DNA of 64,000 bases, from contig NZ_WJOK01000011.1 of NCBI RefSeq assembly GCF_009649785.1, positions 109,656 through 173,655 on the forward strand, read 5' to 3'. Under the pieces are notes generated by a model. The model saw nothing but the letters and a program-made list of their open reading frames with translations, did no database searches and was not told the DNA's origin. The stretch comes from Agrobacterium tumefaciens. Its GTDB lineage: Bacteria > Pseudomonadota > Alphaproteobacteria > Rhizobiales > Rhizobiaceae. A program made the translations under genes and the position numbers. Shown here piece after piece: positions 17,639-26,280 of this stretch; the first letter of the stretch is position 1; every line of letters starts with the position of its first letter.

Positions 17639-19030
17639 ATGCCCTATACAACGACAATCGAGCAGACTGTCTTCCGCTTTGATGACCTGAAAATGCTGCT
17701 GGCGAAAGCAACCCCGGAGCGCTCCGGCGACCAGCTGGCCGGCATTGCGGCGCAAGGCCCGGTCGAGCGCTTGGCAGCCCAGATGGCGCTGGCCGATCTC
17801 CCCTTGAAAGCATTTCTCCGCGAGGAGCTCATTTCGTCGGAGGATGACGAGGTTTCCCGACTGATCGCGCAACGGCACGATCCGGCAGCCTTTTCCGCAG
17901 TTTCCTCGCTTACTGTCGGTGAATTGCGCGAATGGCTGCTCAAGCCCGAGACGTCGCATGAGCGGCTGGAGGCGGTGACCTTCGGACTGACGCCGGAAAT
18001 GGTCGCGGCCGTTTCGAAGATCATGCGCCTTCAGGACATGATAGCTGTTTCTGCCAAGCGACGTGTCGTGACGCGATTCCGCAACACGATCGGGCTCGCC
18101 GGGCGGCTTTCCACCCGCAACCAGCCCAACCACCCGACCGATGACAGCCGCGGTATCATAGCGTCTGCCATCGACGGGCTGCTGATGGGGTCGGGAGATG
18201 CCGTGATTGGCGTCAATCCCGCGACCGATGCGACGGATGACTATATCCGCATCGTTTCCTTGCTCGACGAATTGCGGGAAAAGCTTGCGATCCCGACACA
18301 GACCTGTTGCCTTGGCCATGTAACGACGGCGATCCAGGCAATCGAACGGGGTGCGCCGGTCGATCTCGTCTTCCAGTCGGTGGCGGGATCGGAAAAGGCC
18401 AATCGCGGCTTCGGCATCGATCTGGCGCTTCTGAAGGAGGCACATGAGGCGGGGCGGTCGCTTGGTCGTGGCATGCCGGGCGCAAACGTCATGTATTTCG
18501 AGACTGGGCAGGGCGCGGCGCTTTCGGCCGATGCGCATTTCGGCGTCGACCAGCAGACGATGGAGGCACGTGCCTATGCCGTGGCGCGCGAGTTCGATCC
18601 GCTGCTCGTCAATACGGTCGTCGGTTTCATCGGGCCGGAATACTTGTTCAACGGCAAGCAGATCATCCGTGCCGGCATCGAGGATCATTTCTGCGGCAAG
18701 CTCCTTGGCCTGCCGATGGGCGTCGACGTCTGCTACACCAACCATGCCGATGCTGATCAGGAAGACATGGATACGCTGTTGACGCTCCTCTGCGCAGCCA
18801 ATGTCAATTTCGTCATCACCGTTCCCGGCGCCGACGATATCATGCTGAACTACCAGTCGTTATCGCATCACGATGCCGTCTATTGCCGCGAGACGCTGAA
18901 ACGGCCACCCGCACCAGAGTTCGAGAAATGGCTTTTCGAAATCGGCCTGACCGATCCAGATGGCGCGCTGGTCGGCGAGCCTGTCGCGCTTTCCAATTAT
19001 GTCCGCAACAGCGCATTGATCGGAGCCTGA
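17639..19030 (+). CDS. eutB: ethanolamine ammonia-lyase large subunit EutB
   Basis: A 463-residue protein (E. coli EutB has about 453) forming the catalytic TIM barrel of adenosylcobalamin-dependent ethanolamine ammonia-lyase, which makes acetaldehyde and ammonia. Recognisable active-site elements: TRNQPNHPTDD (substrate-binding Arg and Gln), AVIGVNPATD (Asn), MYFETGQGAALSADAHFGVD (Glu) and MGVDVCYTNHADADQEDMD (Asp). It follows the phosphatase by nine bases and precedes eutC by one base. There is no eutA reactivase and there are no microcompartment shell genes in the window, so reactivation and aldehyde handling must be provided otherwise. Confidence 0.97.
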   Translation: MPYTTTIEQTVFRFDDLKMLLAKATPERSGDQLAGIAAQGPVERLAAQMALADLPLKAFLREELISSEDDEVSRLIAQRHDPAAFSAVSSLTVGELREWLLKPETSHERLEAVTFGLTPEMVAAVSKIMRLQDMIAVSAKRRVVTRFRNTIGLAGRLSTRNQPNHPTDDSRGIIASAIDGLLMGSGDAVIGVNPATDATDDYIRIVSLLDELREKLAIPTQTCCLGHVTTAIQAIERGAPVDLVFQSVAGSEKANRGFGIDLALLKEAHEAGRSLGRGMPGANVMYFETGQGAALSADAHFGVDQQTMEARAYAVAREFDPLLVNTVVGFIGPEYLFNGKQIIRAGIEDHFCGKLLGLPMGVDVCYTNHADADQEDMDTLLTLLCAANVNFVITVPGADDIMLNYQSLSHHDAVYCRETLKRPPAPEFEKWLFEIGLTDPDGALVGEPVALSNYVRNSALIGA

Positions 19031-19031
19031 C

Positions 19032-19838
19032 ATGGAAGAGGTGCGAGAACCCACTGCTGCCGGAAAAAACCTCACTATCAAGGATATGACCGATGCGCGT
19101 GTTTCGCTCGGCCGTCATGGCGCGGGTCTTCCGACACGCGCTCAACTTGCCTTCCTTCTCGACCACGCGCGGGCACGCGAAGCGGTCTGGACGAGCGTCG
19201 ACCGGCCCTCGCTGGCAGACAGGCTCGATCGTCTCGGCCTTCCGGCTGTCAATGTCGATAGCATGGCAAGTGACCGCAGCACCTATGTGCGGCGGCCGGA
19301 TCTTGGCCGGCGGCTTGCGGCGGAATCCGAAAAACGGCTGAAACATGAGAGAACGATCAATGGCTATGATGTCGCAATTATCGTCGCGGACGGCCTGTCG
19401 TCCCACGCGATCGATCTCAATGCCGTGCCGTTGATCGAGGCGCTTGTTCCGAAGCTCGCTATCCTGAACCTGACCGCTGCACCAATTGTGCTGGCGAGCC
19501 AGGCGCGCGTCGCGCTCGGCGATCCTGCCGGTGAGGCATTAGGTGCAAAACTGACGATCGTGCTTGTCGGCGAACGTCCGGGACTTTCAGCTGCCGACAG
19601 CCTCAGTGCTTACATCACTTACGGTCCCAAGTCGGGAAACCTGGATTCCAGCCGAAATTGTGTCTCCAATATCAGGGATGGTGGTCTGCCGGTCTGCGAA
19701 GCTGCCGAGATCATTGCGACGCTGACCAGGGATATGATGAGGACCCGCGTCAGTGGCGTGGCGCTCAAGGCTGCCATGGTGGAGTTTCTCGAAAGACATG
19801 ACAATTCGCTTCCAGCTAAAGACCTACTGACAATTTGA
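19032..19838 (+). CDS. eutC: ethanolamine ammonia-lyase small subunit EutC
   Basis: A 268-residue protein that binds adenosylcobalamin together with EutB. Typical segments are DARVSLGRHGAGLPTRAQL near residue 22, the DRLGL region after it, IVADGLSSHAIDLNAVPLI near residue 115 and LVGERPGLSAADSLSAYITY near residue 175. It is the last gene of the operon; a small hairpin follows at 19842. Together EutBC degrade ethanolamine or close analogues such as 2-aminopropanol, supplying nitrogen, which fits the sigma-54-like promoter at the head of the operon. Confidence 0.96.
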   Translation: MEEVREPTAAGKNLTIKDMTDARVSLGRHGAGLPTRAQLAFLLDHARAREAVWTSVDRPSLADRLDRLGLPAVNVDSMASDRSTYVRRPDLGRRLAAESEKRLKHERTINGYDVAIIVADGLSSHAIDLNAVPLIEALVPKLAILNLTAAPIVLASQARVALGDPAGEALGAKLTIVLVGERPGLSAADSLSAYITYGPKSGNLDSSRNCVSNIRDGGLPVCEAAEIIATLTRDMMRTRVSGVALKAAMVEFLERHDNSLPAKDLLTI

Positions 19839-19841
19839 AGT

Positions 19842-19856
19842 CTTCGCGGTGCGAAG
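19842..19856 (+). terminator. possible terminator hairpin after eutC
   Basis: CTTCGC (19842-19847), loop GGT, GCGAAG (19851-19856), just after the eutC stop. There is no T run, so a Rho-independent terminator is doubtful; it may only protect the message end. Confidence 0.3.
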
Positions 19857-19984
19857 CCTTCGGGACGTGGCCCATCTGCTTTGGAAGGATTGCGGCCTGT
19901 CGTCGAAAGTCCAGTCGACTGCCTTGTGTTGAGTGCGGAGACAATAGTCCCTGCACTCAACATCATCGTTCGCAAGCTGCCGTG

Positions 19985-20371
19985 CTAGCCGGCAGAGAAC
20001 TTCTGGACGGCGGTTACGTCGAAATAGTCCCGCCATTCGACAATCTTGTCGCCTTCAAGCTCGAAAATTCCCATGATCATCACGCGCCCGATTTCACTGC
20101 CGTCGGCGCGCTCGAACCGGTCAAGCCTTTCGGTGAGAACGCGGGATCCATCGGCGGCAATCGCGAGCATATCGATATGGACTGTCGAGATTCCCAGCGA
20201 TGTCTCCAGTCCGTCGATCATCGCAATGGCCTCGTCGGCGCCCGTCGTGACCGACACGCCCTCATTGACCCAGCGCGTGGCGGGTGTGAACCAGCGGCGC
20301 ACGGCTGGCCTTCCGCCGTCTTCAACGAACGTGGCGCAAAAAGCCGAAACGGTTTCGATTGGGGTGGGCAT
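19985..20371 (-). CDS. limonene-1,2-epoxide hydrolase-like (SnoaL-fold) protein
   Basis: A 128-residue alpha+beta-barrel protein. Residues matching the Arg-Asp-Asp catalytic set of limonene epoxide hydrolase are visible in VLTERLDRF (Arg, Asp) and IVEWRDYFD (Asp). The ATG at 20371 is preceded by AGGAGAAACTGCC, a strong ribosome site; a longer frame to 20770 runs into the divergent AraC gene and is rejected. It probably hydrolyses an epoxide or binds a hydrophobic ligand. It is divergent from the AraC gene at 20528, its likely regulator. Confidence 0.8.
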   Translation of the reverse strand: MPTPIETVSAFCATFVEDGGRPAVRRWFTPATRWVNEGVSVTTGADEAIAMIDGLETSLGISTVHIDMLAIAADGSRVLTERLDRFERADGSEIGRVMIMGIFELEGDKIVEWRDYFDVTAVQKFSAG

Positions 20372-20527
20372 GGCAGTTTCTCCTGGGCCATCAGAAGCCC
20401 CGTTGGCCTCTGTCTTGCCGCGATAGTAGGATTTCGACCCCAATGCCACGATGCCGAAACTTCCGTCACTCTTGCCTGATCTTCCGGAATACTTGATAGA
20501 ACTGGGCAATCGACTTAGGGTGACTCC

Positions 20528-21445
20528 ATGAGCGAACTCGACAAAATACGCGCCATCGCCATGCGCCATGCTGGCCGTCCCAGTCTTAAATTGCCGCGAC
20601 TGTTCGCGTATACTCTCGACCATACGACCGAGGTGGATCCGCTGATCTACGATCCTGCGGCGTCCCTGGTGATCCAGGGTACGCAGCGCATGTTTATCGG
20701 CGATAAGATGTTTGAATACGGACCCGGCCAAAGCATGATCGTCGCAGCCGAGATTGCCGCCTTGGGCCAAGTTTGCGAAGCGTCGCCAGACAGACCGTTT
20801 GTCGCAATCGGTTTATATCTAGACCCGCCTATGCTGTCCGACCTCGTCCTTGAGATGGCGGCGATGCCGGAGTTGCCGATGGAATCGGGATACGGCGTCA
20901 GCACCGCGAGTGCGTCGCTTCTCGGTGCTTGGGGGAGATTGGTAGAACTGCTCGATCGCCCATCCGAAATCCCGGTCATGGCTCAGTCTCTGGAGCATGA
21001 GCTGATGTTTCGGCTGCTGATGGGGCCGCATGGCGGCCTGCTGCGTCAGATTGCCGGGGCCGACTCGCGGCTGATGCACATCCGAAAGGCCATGGCCTGG
21101 ATACGCGACCACTACGCCGAGCGTCTCGATTTCAAGGCGGTCGCGGCACTTGCCGGCATGAGTGTATCCGTCTTTTACGATCGCTTCAAAGCCGTCGCCG
21201 CCGTCAGTCCGCTTCAGTATCAGAAATATATCCGGCTCCACGAGGCCCGCCGACGCATGATCGCGAACCAGGCAGGTGCAGCCGAAGTTGCGTTCGCCGT
21301 CGGCTATGAGAGCGCCTCGCAGTTCAGCCGTGAGTACAAGCGCCTCTTCGGAGCGCCCCCGGGTCAAGACACCAAGCGAGCAAAGGCTGGCCTGGGGGGC
21401 ATCAATCCGCCAAAAGCACCCGGTGCGCGGCCAGAGGTTGCTTGA
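20528..21445 (+). CDS. AraC-family regulator with AraC_N-type sensor domain
   Basis: A 305-residue regulator. The N-terminal part (residues 15-165) resembles the AraC-type regulator N-terminal sensor (DPLIYDPAASLVIQGTQRMF). The C-terminal double helix-turn-helix starts near residue 185 (LDFKAVAALAGMSVSVFYDR, later VAFAVGYESASQFSREYKRL). It is divergent from the epoxide-hydrolase-like gene with a 156-bp shared promoter region. Such pairs often respond to reactive electrophiles or aldehydes; that is inference. Its 3' end overlaps the tail of a GST remnant on the other strand. Confidence 0.88.
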   Translation: MSELDKIRAIAMRHAGRPSLKLPRLFAYTLDHTTEVDPLIYDPAASLVIQGTQRMFIGDKMFEYGPGQSMIVAAEIAALGQVCEASPDRPFVAIGLYLDPPMLSDLVLEMAAMPELPMESGYGVSTASASLLGAWGRLVELLDRPSEIPVMAQSLEHELMFRLLMGPHGGLLRQIAGADSRLMHIRKAMAWIRDHYAERLDFKAVAALAGMSVSVFYDRFKAVAAVSPLQYQKYIRLHEARRRMIANQAGAAEVAFAVGYESASQFSREYKRLFGAPPGQDTKRAKAGLGGINPPKAPGARPEVA

Positions 21446-21632
21446 ACCGCTGACCGTAGTCCTGACTGACCGCTGCGACGACACTCGCTCGTAGAGCCAA
21501 AGCCTCGCGCCATCGCGTGACGCGCGGGAGACCCTGAGATATCGTCTGCGTTATGGCTGGGTCGATGAAACCGAAGTACCGGAAAAGAGGCACGAACACC
21601 GCATCGACCATCTCGAAGATCGCGATGCCAGC
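21402..21632 (-). pseudogene. C-terminal remnant of a glutathione S-transferase gene
   Basis: The minus strand encodes FEMVDAVFVPLFRYFGF, followed by LPRVTRWREALALRASVVAA and SQDYGQRF, which is the C-terminal all-alpha domain of a bacterial GST (compare the usual LVDAVFAPVFRYF). The whole N-terminal thioredoxin-like domain is missing. Upstream codons (near 21633) belong to an AraC fragment read on the opposite strand. It is a deletion remnant, although an open frame of 101 codons survives. Confidence 0.65.
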
Positions 21633-21775
21633 GGCATGAGCCGCGCAAGCCTGCATCGCCATTTTCTGGCGATAACAGCGTTCAGTCCTAGTCAGTACCA
21701 CAAGCATCTCAGATTGCAGGAGGCCCGACTAGCAGCCGGCCATAGCGCCTCGCAATTCACGACTGGAATGCAGGC
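21633..21775 (+). pseudogene. remnant of a second AraC-family regulator
   Basis: The plus strand reads GMSRASLHRHFLAITAFSPS, then QYHKHLRLQEARL, a typical second half of an AraC DNA-binding domain, and then jumps to GHSASQFTTG, which matches the VGYESASQF region normally about 20 residues further on. So the fragment has an internal deletion and loses its frame and its N-terminus. Together with the adjacent GST remnant it marks an old deletion junction near 21630. Confidence 0.65.
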
Positions 21776-22143
21776 GCTTTGCCCAGTTGCCAGAGTCAAC
21801 TCTGTTGCAGTCGAAACTACGGCGTTGCCGTCCACGGAAAGCGGACGTATCAGTCGGCATAGATGATGGAAATGTAGCACCACCGGGGACATGCTGTTGG
21901 GACGCCAAGAACATGGCAACCAGCTCGCTCTCGATCTTAAATGCCTGATCGGGTGCAATCGTCGGGCACCGCAACTAACGAAACGTTTGCTCAAGGCGTT
22001 AGCCTTATGTGCATATAAAGACAAAAACAGCGGGCTTTCACAGGCGACGGCTCGACGGAACAATGGACGCGCCCATATCTCGGGTGTAAGCTCACAACAC
22101 ACTACACGCATGCGATGAATCTCGAGGGGGACGGGAGGCGGCT
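21776..22143. other. gap between AraC remnant and TolB/TPR gene
   Basis: About 370 bases with no convincing gene. Short minus-strand frames (21729-21974, 21692-22111) have no recognisable pattern. It should contain the promoter of the gene at 22144; the sequence just before that start (GGGACGGGAGGCGGCT) supplies a ribosome site. Confidence 0.5.
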
Positions 22144-23949
22144 ATGCAGACGACGGTGTCCACGGCTTCAACTGCAGCACGAGACCCTCCGGGAATAGAG
22201 GAAATCCGGTCGCAACTCGAACGCATCGTCGCGAGCGCGGAGTTTCCCGGCTTGGGGCGAAGTGCCGCATTTCTGCGATATGTTGTCGAAGAAGCCATCG
22301 CCGGGCGGGCCGCCCGCATCAAGGGTTACTCCATCGCAATTGAGGTATTCGGCCGCAATGAAAGCTTCACGCAGGACGATCCGGTCGTGCGGATCGAGGC
22401 CGCGCGTCTAAGGCGTTCGCTAGAACGTTATTATCTGGTGGAAGGTCACAAGGACCCGGTCAGGATCGACATACCGAAGGGCGGATATGCCCCGGTGTTC
22501 TCATTGAATACTGCGGTCGTTTCCAAGAAGGTCGATAATGGGTCCGTTCCGACCTCACAGCTATCGCCGATGGTCCGATGGTGGAGCGTGAGGCGGCTTT
22601 CGCTTGCTTGCCTCGCCCTGCTTACGGCTGCGTCTGCCTATCAATTCTCAAGTCACTCAAGATTGGCGCCAACAGAAGAGTTAGCCGAAAGCACGGCTCC
22701 CGACAGACCCGCCCTAATTGTGGCTCCTTTCGCCAATTTGGGCGATGGACCAAACGCCCAGTTATACAGCCTCGGGCTTACGGAGGAGCTTCTGACTGCC
22801 CTGCCCCGCTTCAAGGAGATCAAGGTCTTTGGTCGCGAGACGTCCAAAGCGCTGCCGTCGGACGTCGATGTATCCAAAGTTAGGGAGGAGCTGGGCGCCC
22901 GTTATCTTCTGACAGGGGGTGTGCGAACTGCTGGAAACAGCCTGCGCGTGACAGCCCGTCTTCTGGACACCGACGATGGCGAAATAGTCTGGTCCCGGGA
23001 TTATGACAACGATCTCGGATCGAAAGACCTGTTTTCCATACAGGCGGACGTGGCCAGAAGAGTCGCCACCGCCATTGCGCAGCCATATGGTGTGATGGCA
23101 CAGGCCGACACCGCAAATCCTCCACCGCAGGATCTTGGTGCATACGAATGCAGCCTGCGCTTTTACGCATATCGTAGCGAGCTCAGCCCCGAAGAGCATG
23201 CACACGTTCGCGAATGCCTGGAAACATCCGTTGCGCGGTATCCGACCTTTTCCACTGCCTGGGCGATGCTATCAATCATCTATCTCGATGAAGACCGCTT
23301 CAAATTCAATAGGGGCCAAGGTCCGGAAACACCATTGCAGCGGGCGCTTCGCGCGGCGCGGCGGTCGACCCAGCTTGATGCGAGCGACACGCGAGGGCTT
23401 CAGGCGTTGATGATGGCCCTGTTTTTCAACCGGGAGCTTACCGAGGCGATGCGAGTAGGCGAAGTGGCCCTCGCTACCAACCCCAACGACACCGAGTTGA
23501 TGGGCGAGTTCGGCACCAGACTAGCCCTTGGCGGCCAGTGGCAACGGGGAGCCAACCTACTTGATCAGGCTATCGCACTCAACCCAGGCGGCAGCGGCTA
23601 TTATAACGGCACACGCGCTCTTGCAGCCTACATGCTCCACGACAATTCAACCGCCGTCCGCGAGATCACCAAGGCTGATATGCAAAAATTTCCGCTGTTT
23701 CATGCGGTTGCGGCGGTCATATACGCAGATGCCGGAATGATGGATCAAGCCCGGCACGAGGCAGAGATTTTCGTTCGAATGCGCCCGGACTTCCTGCCAA
23801 ACGTCGTTGAAGAACTGGCGATGCGGAACGTACAGCCAGGTGATCGTGACCGACTGGTAGAGGGACTTCGCAAAGCCGGAATGCTGCCTCCCAAGATTAA
23901 AGAACCCGCCGCGATAACCATCAGTGCTTCGGATTTGCAGCCGCGCTAG
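22144..23949 (+). CDS. membrane regulator with N-terminal winged-helix-like domain, TolB-like and TPR regions
   Basis: A 601-residue protein of a rhizobial family often labelled adenylate cyclase. Residues 15-120 form the conserved N-terminal module (FLRYVVEEAIAGRAARIKGY, then DPVVRIEAARLRRSLERYY, IPKGGYAPVF). One membrane helix lies near residues 150-165 (LACLALLTAASAYQF). A TolB-like domain follows (LIVAPFANLGDGP, YLLTGGVRTAGNSLRVTARL), then TPR-like helices to the end. I see no class III cyclase catalytic domain, so a cyclase call would be wrong. It is probably a signalling or regulatory protein that senses across the inner membrane; the target is unknown. Confidence 0.75.
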   Translation: MQTTVSTASTAARDPPGIEEIRSQLERIVASAEFPGLGRSAAFLRYVVEEAIAGRAARIKGYSIAIEVFGRNESFTQDDPVVRIEAARLRRSLERYYLVEGHKDPVRIDIPKGGYAPVFSLNTAVVSKKVDNGSVPTSQLSPMVRWWSVRRLSLACLALLTAASAYQFSSHSRLAPTEELAESTAPDRPALIVAPFANLGDGPNAQLYSLGLTEELLTALPRFKEIKVFGRETSKALPSDVDVSKVREELGARYLLTGGVRTAGNSLRVTARLLDTDDGEIVWSRDYDNDLGSKDLFSIQADVARRVATAIAQPYGVMAQADTANPPPQDLGAYECSLRFYAYRSELSPEEHAHVRECLETSVARYPTFSTAWAMLSIIYLDEDRFKFNRGQGPETPLQRALRAARRSTQLDASDTRGLQALMMALFFNRELTEAMRVGEVALATNPNDTELMGEFGTRLALGGQWQRGANLLDQAIALNPGGSGYYNGTRALAAYMLHDNSTAVREITKADMQKFPLFHAVAAVIYADAGMMDQARHEAEIFVRMRPDFLPNVVEELAMRNVQPGDRDRLVEGLRKAGMLPPKIKEPAAITISASDLQPR

Positions 23950-24041
23950 CGCAGAGGCTTAATACGCTGAAAACCGAAATGCCGCCCGCTGCGACGTACC
24001 AAACGGGCAGGTAGGAAAGGTGACGCCAATATCTCTTTCCT

Positions 24042-24126
24042 TCAGGCCTTTTCGAACGCCCACATCTTACGCGGATACTTCCAGATCCACGCACCGCTGT
24101 AGAAATCAGACGAGCTGCGTTTTCAT
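24042..24126 (-). pseudogene. frameshifted micro-ORF coupled to the DUF2955 gene
   Basis: The DUF2955 stop overlaps an ATG on the same strand (ATGA at 24126-24123), preceded by AGAAGGATAAACCC, a good ribosome site. That frame stops after MKTQLV. One base of shift within the AAAA after the ATG would instead read through to SSSDFYSGAWIWKYPRKM and WAFEKA, stop at 24044-24042, making a 27-residue peptide rich in aromatic and basic residues. Either a small partner gene has been inactivated by a one-base insertion in the A run, or slippage occurs, or the reading is coincidental. Confidence 0.4.
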
Positions 24127-25145
24127 GGGTTTATCCTTCTCAGGTGCGGCCTTCTGGGCCACAGAATGGTGGCGAGCAACAGAGTGTAGGTCAAAGCTAA
24201 CGCGATATAGACAATGCGGGTGGCGAAGCTCTCCGCAGCACTGCCAGGCAGGGGCGACACACCGAGCCCGAACAGGATAAGGAAAATCGTCAGAGCACCG
24301 GCAAACATCGGCGCCTCCCTGGTAGGAGCTGCTGCCCGACCTCCCAGAAAGAGGGCAACGACAAGGACAATCAGAAAGATCGAGAACAGGTTGGGGCGAA
24401 GCGTAAGGATCGCATAAGCTAAAGATGCGAGGACGCCGCCGAATAGATTGACCATTATAAGCCCAACAGCTGCCCGCGTGCTTGCGGCGACGTCGAGCTG
24501 GCCGAGTAAGGATGCAACGGTGATCGGAATGACCGCCGCGGCCGTCAGATTGTCGCTCGTCAGGCAGATCACGACAGATGCCAGCAGGATCAGCGTATTT
24601 GCCAATGCTCTCAGCAGAGCCGGCGGATGGTCGAAGGATGGCGCGGCACTTCCGTCCAGAACTACCGGTTCGGGAAAGATCGCATGGGCGAGCCACGTCA
24701 AAAGCGTGCCCGACAACACGCCACCAACAAGAATCGAGAGGATGGAATTGGCCAACTCATCGTTCAAAATACCGAGCAGCGGAACGATGATCGCGACCAC
24801 CAACACCAGAAAGACCGCAGGCCCGCCCTTTCCCGACGTCTGTAAGGCAAAACACAGGAAATAGGTTAGCCCCAGAAGCAGGAGAAAGGGAACAGGACGA
24901 TTGCCGAGGCTGCTGGTCAAGATCATCATCGCCATTCCCGCGACCAGAATGACGAGCGCCGCGCCAAGTGTCTTGGCAAGCGGCATCGGTCGAGAGCTTC
25001 CCAGCAGAAATTGCGCGGCGAAAAGCGGCCCGAGGAACGGAACAAAGGCCCCCCAATACACCGCCAGCACAAAGCCGATCGAAACCGCAAGAGTGACCCG
25101 CAATCCTTTTCGTTTCTGCTCGGCGGCGGTGCTGTCAGTTGACAT
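24123..25145 (-). CDS. DUF2955-family inner-membrane efflux protein
   Basis: A 340-residue, ten-helix-like membrane protein related to the aromatic-acid exporter/FUSC group. Two similar blocks of hydrophobic helices (residues 20-150 and 195-330) flank a short cytosolic segment. The start at 25145 (MSTDSTAAEQ) overlaps the upstream HlyD-type gene by 11 bases; a longer frame to 25379 lies wholly inside hlyD. DUF2955 genes are regularly paired with EmrA/HlyD-like adaptors and probably export hydrophobic or aromatic compounds. Substrate unknown. Confidence 0.8.
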   Translation of the reverse strand: MSTDSTAAEQKRKGLRVTLAVSIGFVLAVYWGAFVPFLGPLFAAQFLLGSSRPMPLAKTLGAALVILVAGMAMMILTSSLGNRPVPFLLLLGLTYFLCFALQTSGKGGPAVFLVLVVAIIVPLLGILNDELANSILSILVGGVLSGTLLTWLAHAIFPEPVVLDGSAAPSFDHPPALLRALANTLILLASVVICLTSDNLTAAAVIPITVASLLGQLDVAASTRAAVGLIMVNLFGGVLASLAYAILTLRPNLFSIFLIVLVVALFLGGRAAAPTREAPMFAGALTIFLILFGLGVSPLPGSAAESFATRIVYIALALTYTLLLATILWPRRPHLRRINP

Positions 25146-26241
25146 AGGTGAGCACCGACATGATACGGATCCAGAGTGATCCCCAAGCATTGGCGACCGG
25201 ATTGTTACCGGTATAGATGATGACGGTCGCCTGCGAACCGTAGCGCACGCCGCCCTTGGGTCTTTGAGCTTCATCGATATTGAGACGGACCGGAAACCGC
25301 TGCGCTTCCTTGACCCAGCCGCTGTCACTGCGCATGGTTGGCAACCCGGTGCTCGGATCCGTGCTCCCTTGCGAGACACCGAAGCCGACGCTTTCTACCG
25401 TGGCAGGGAACAGTCGGCCTGGAAGGGCATCAAAAAGGATTTCCGCCCTGTTGCCGACGACGACATTTTCGAGGCTGTTCTCCTTGAACGCGGCATTGAT
25501 CCAGATGGTGCCCACATCGATAAAGGTCATGGCCGGTTGGCCGGCTGGCAAGACCTTGCCACTGGTGAGCTGAAGGTTTGTCACGACCCCGGACGAAGGC
25601 GCCCGCACTGTGGTATGCATCAGGTCCAGCCTGGCCTTCTCCAATCCAGCAAGAGCTGCGCGCAGTTGCGGATTGTCGTTTCCGGAAGGGCCGAGCTGCT
25701 CGCGGGCCTTGGTGAGATCAGCCTGCGCACCGGAAACCGAGGCCTCTGCCTGATCGAAGGCAGATTTGGCGGCGTCGAAACGGGCTTTTGAAAACACGCC
25801 GTTTTTGAGGAGTTCGGAGGCCCTGGCATATTGGTCGCGAAGGTTGTCCCTGTCGGCACGGATCTGGACAAGCTTTGCTTGGGCGGCATCCACCGCAGCG
25901 GTCGATGCGCCGATTGACTGTCCGACACTGGCCAGACCGGCCTCCGCCTCGTTCACGGCGAGTTGGTAGCGCTGGGGATCAATTCGGAACAGGATCTGGT
26001 CGGCCTCCACCCGCGTATTGTCGTTAACGCCCACTTCCACGACGCGACCTGTGACTTCAGGCGCTATGCCAACGACATACGCCTGGACCTGCGCTTGAGA
26101 TGTTGATGGTGTCCGCCGCTCCATGAAGACTGACAGCACGAACAGGACCAGCGCCAGACAAACGACAGCGAAAGCGATCCTCCGCAGGGGATTGCGGGGT
26201 GGCGGGGTAGCTACAGGCTCGTGTGATATCTCGGAAGCCAC
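25135..26241 (-). CDS. HlyD/EmrA-type membrane fusion protein
   Basis: A 368-residue periplasmic adaptor. One N-terminal membrane helix (IAFAVVCLALVLFVLSVF) is followed by a lipoyl half-motif (VTGRVVEVGVNDNTRVEADQ), a coiled-coil region (about residues 90-200, rich in Ala, Gln, Asp and Arg), then the second lipoyl half (TTVRAPSSGVVTNLQLTSG) and a beta-barrel domain. The GTG start at 26241 follows AAGGAACGAG. It links the DUF2955 inner-membrane protein to an outer-membrane channel; no TolC gene is present here. Confidence 0.9.
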   Translation of the reverse strand: MASEISHEPVATPPPRNPLRRIAFAVVCLALVLFVLSVFMERRTPSTSQAQVQAYVVGIAPEVTGRVVEVGVNDNTRVEADQILFRIDPQRYQLAVNEAEAGLASVGQSIGASTAAVDAAQAKLVQIRADRDNLRDQYARASELLKNGVFSKARFDAAKSAFDQAEASVSGAQADLTKAREQLGPSGNDNPQLRAALAGLEKARLDLMHTTVRAPSSGVVTNLQLTSGKVLPAGQPAMTFIDVGTIWINAAFKENSLENVVVGNRAEILFDALPGRLFPATVESVGFGVSQGSTDPSTGLPTMRSDSGWVKEAQRFPVRLNIDEAQRPKGGVRYGSQATVIIYTGNNPVANAWGSLWIRIMSVLTYVN

Positions 26242-26280
26242 GATCTCGTTCCTTCGAAGTTAACTGCCCATCCGGCGGAA

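Noticed and set aside
17300..18745. 481-codon open frame on the minus strand
   Set aside because: Antisense shadow of the phosphatase and eutB genes; long frames opposite GC-rich genes are expected.
17639..19838. Ethanolamine-utilisation microcompartment locus
   Set aside because: No shell proteins, EutA, EutE, EutG or EutD genes are present; only the lyase subunits are found.
22144..23949. Adenylate cyclase
   Set aside because: The usual label for this family, but no cyclase catalytic domain is visible.
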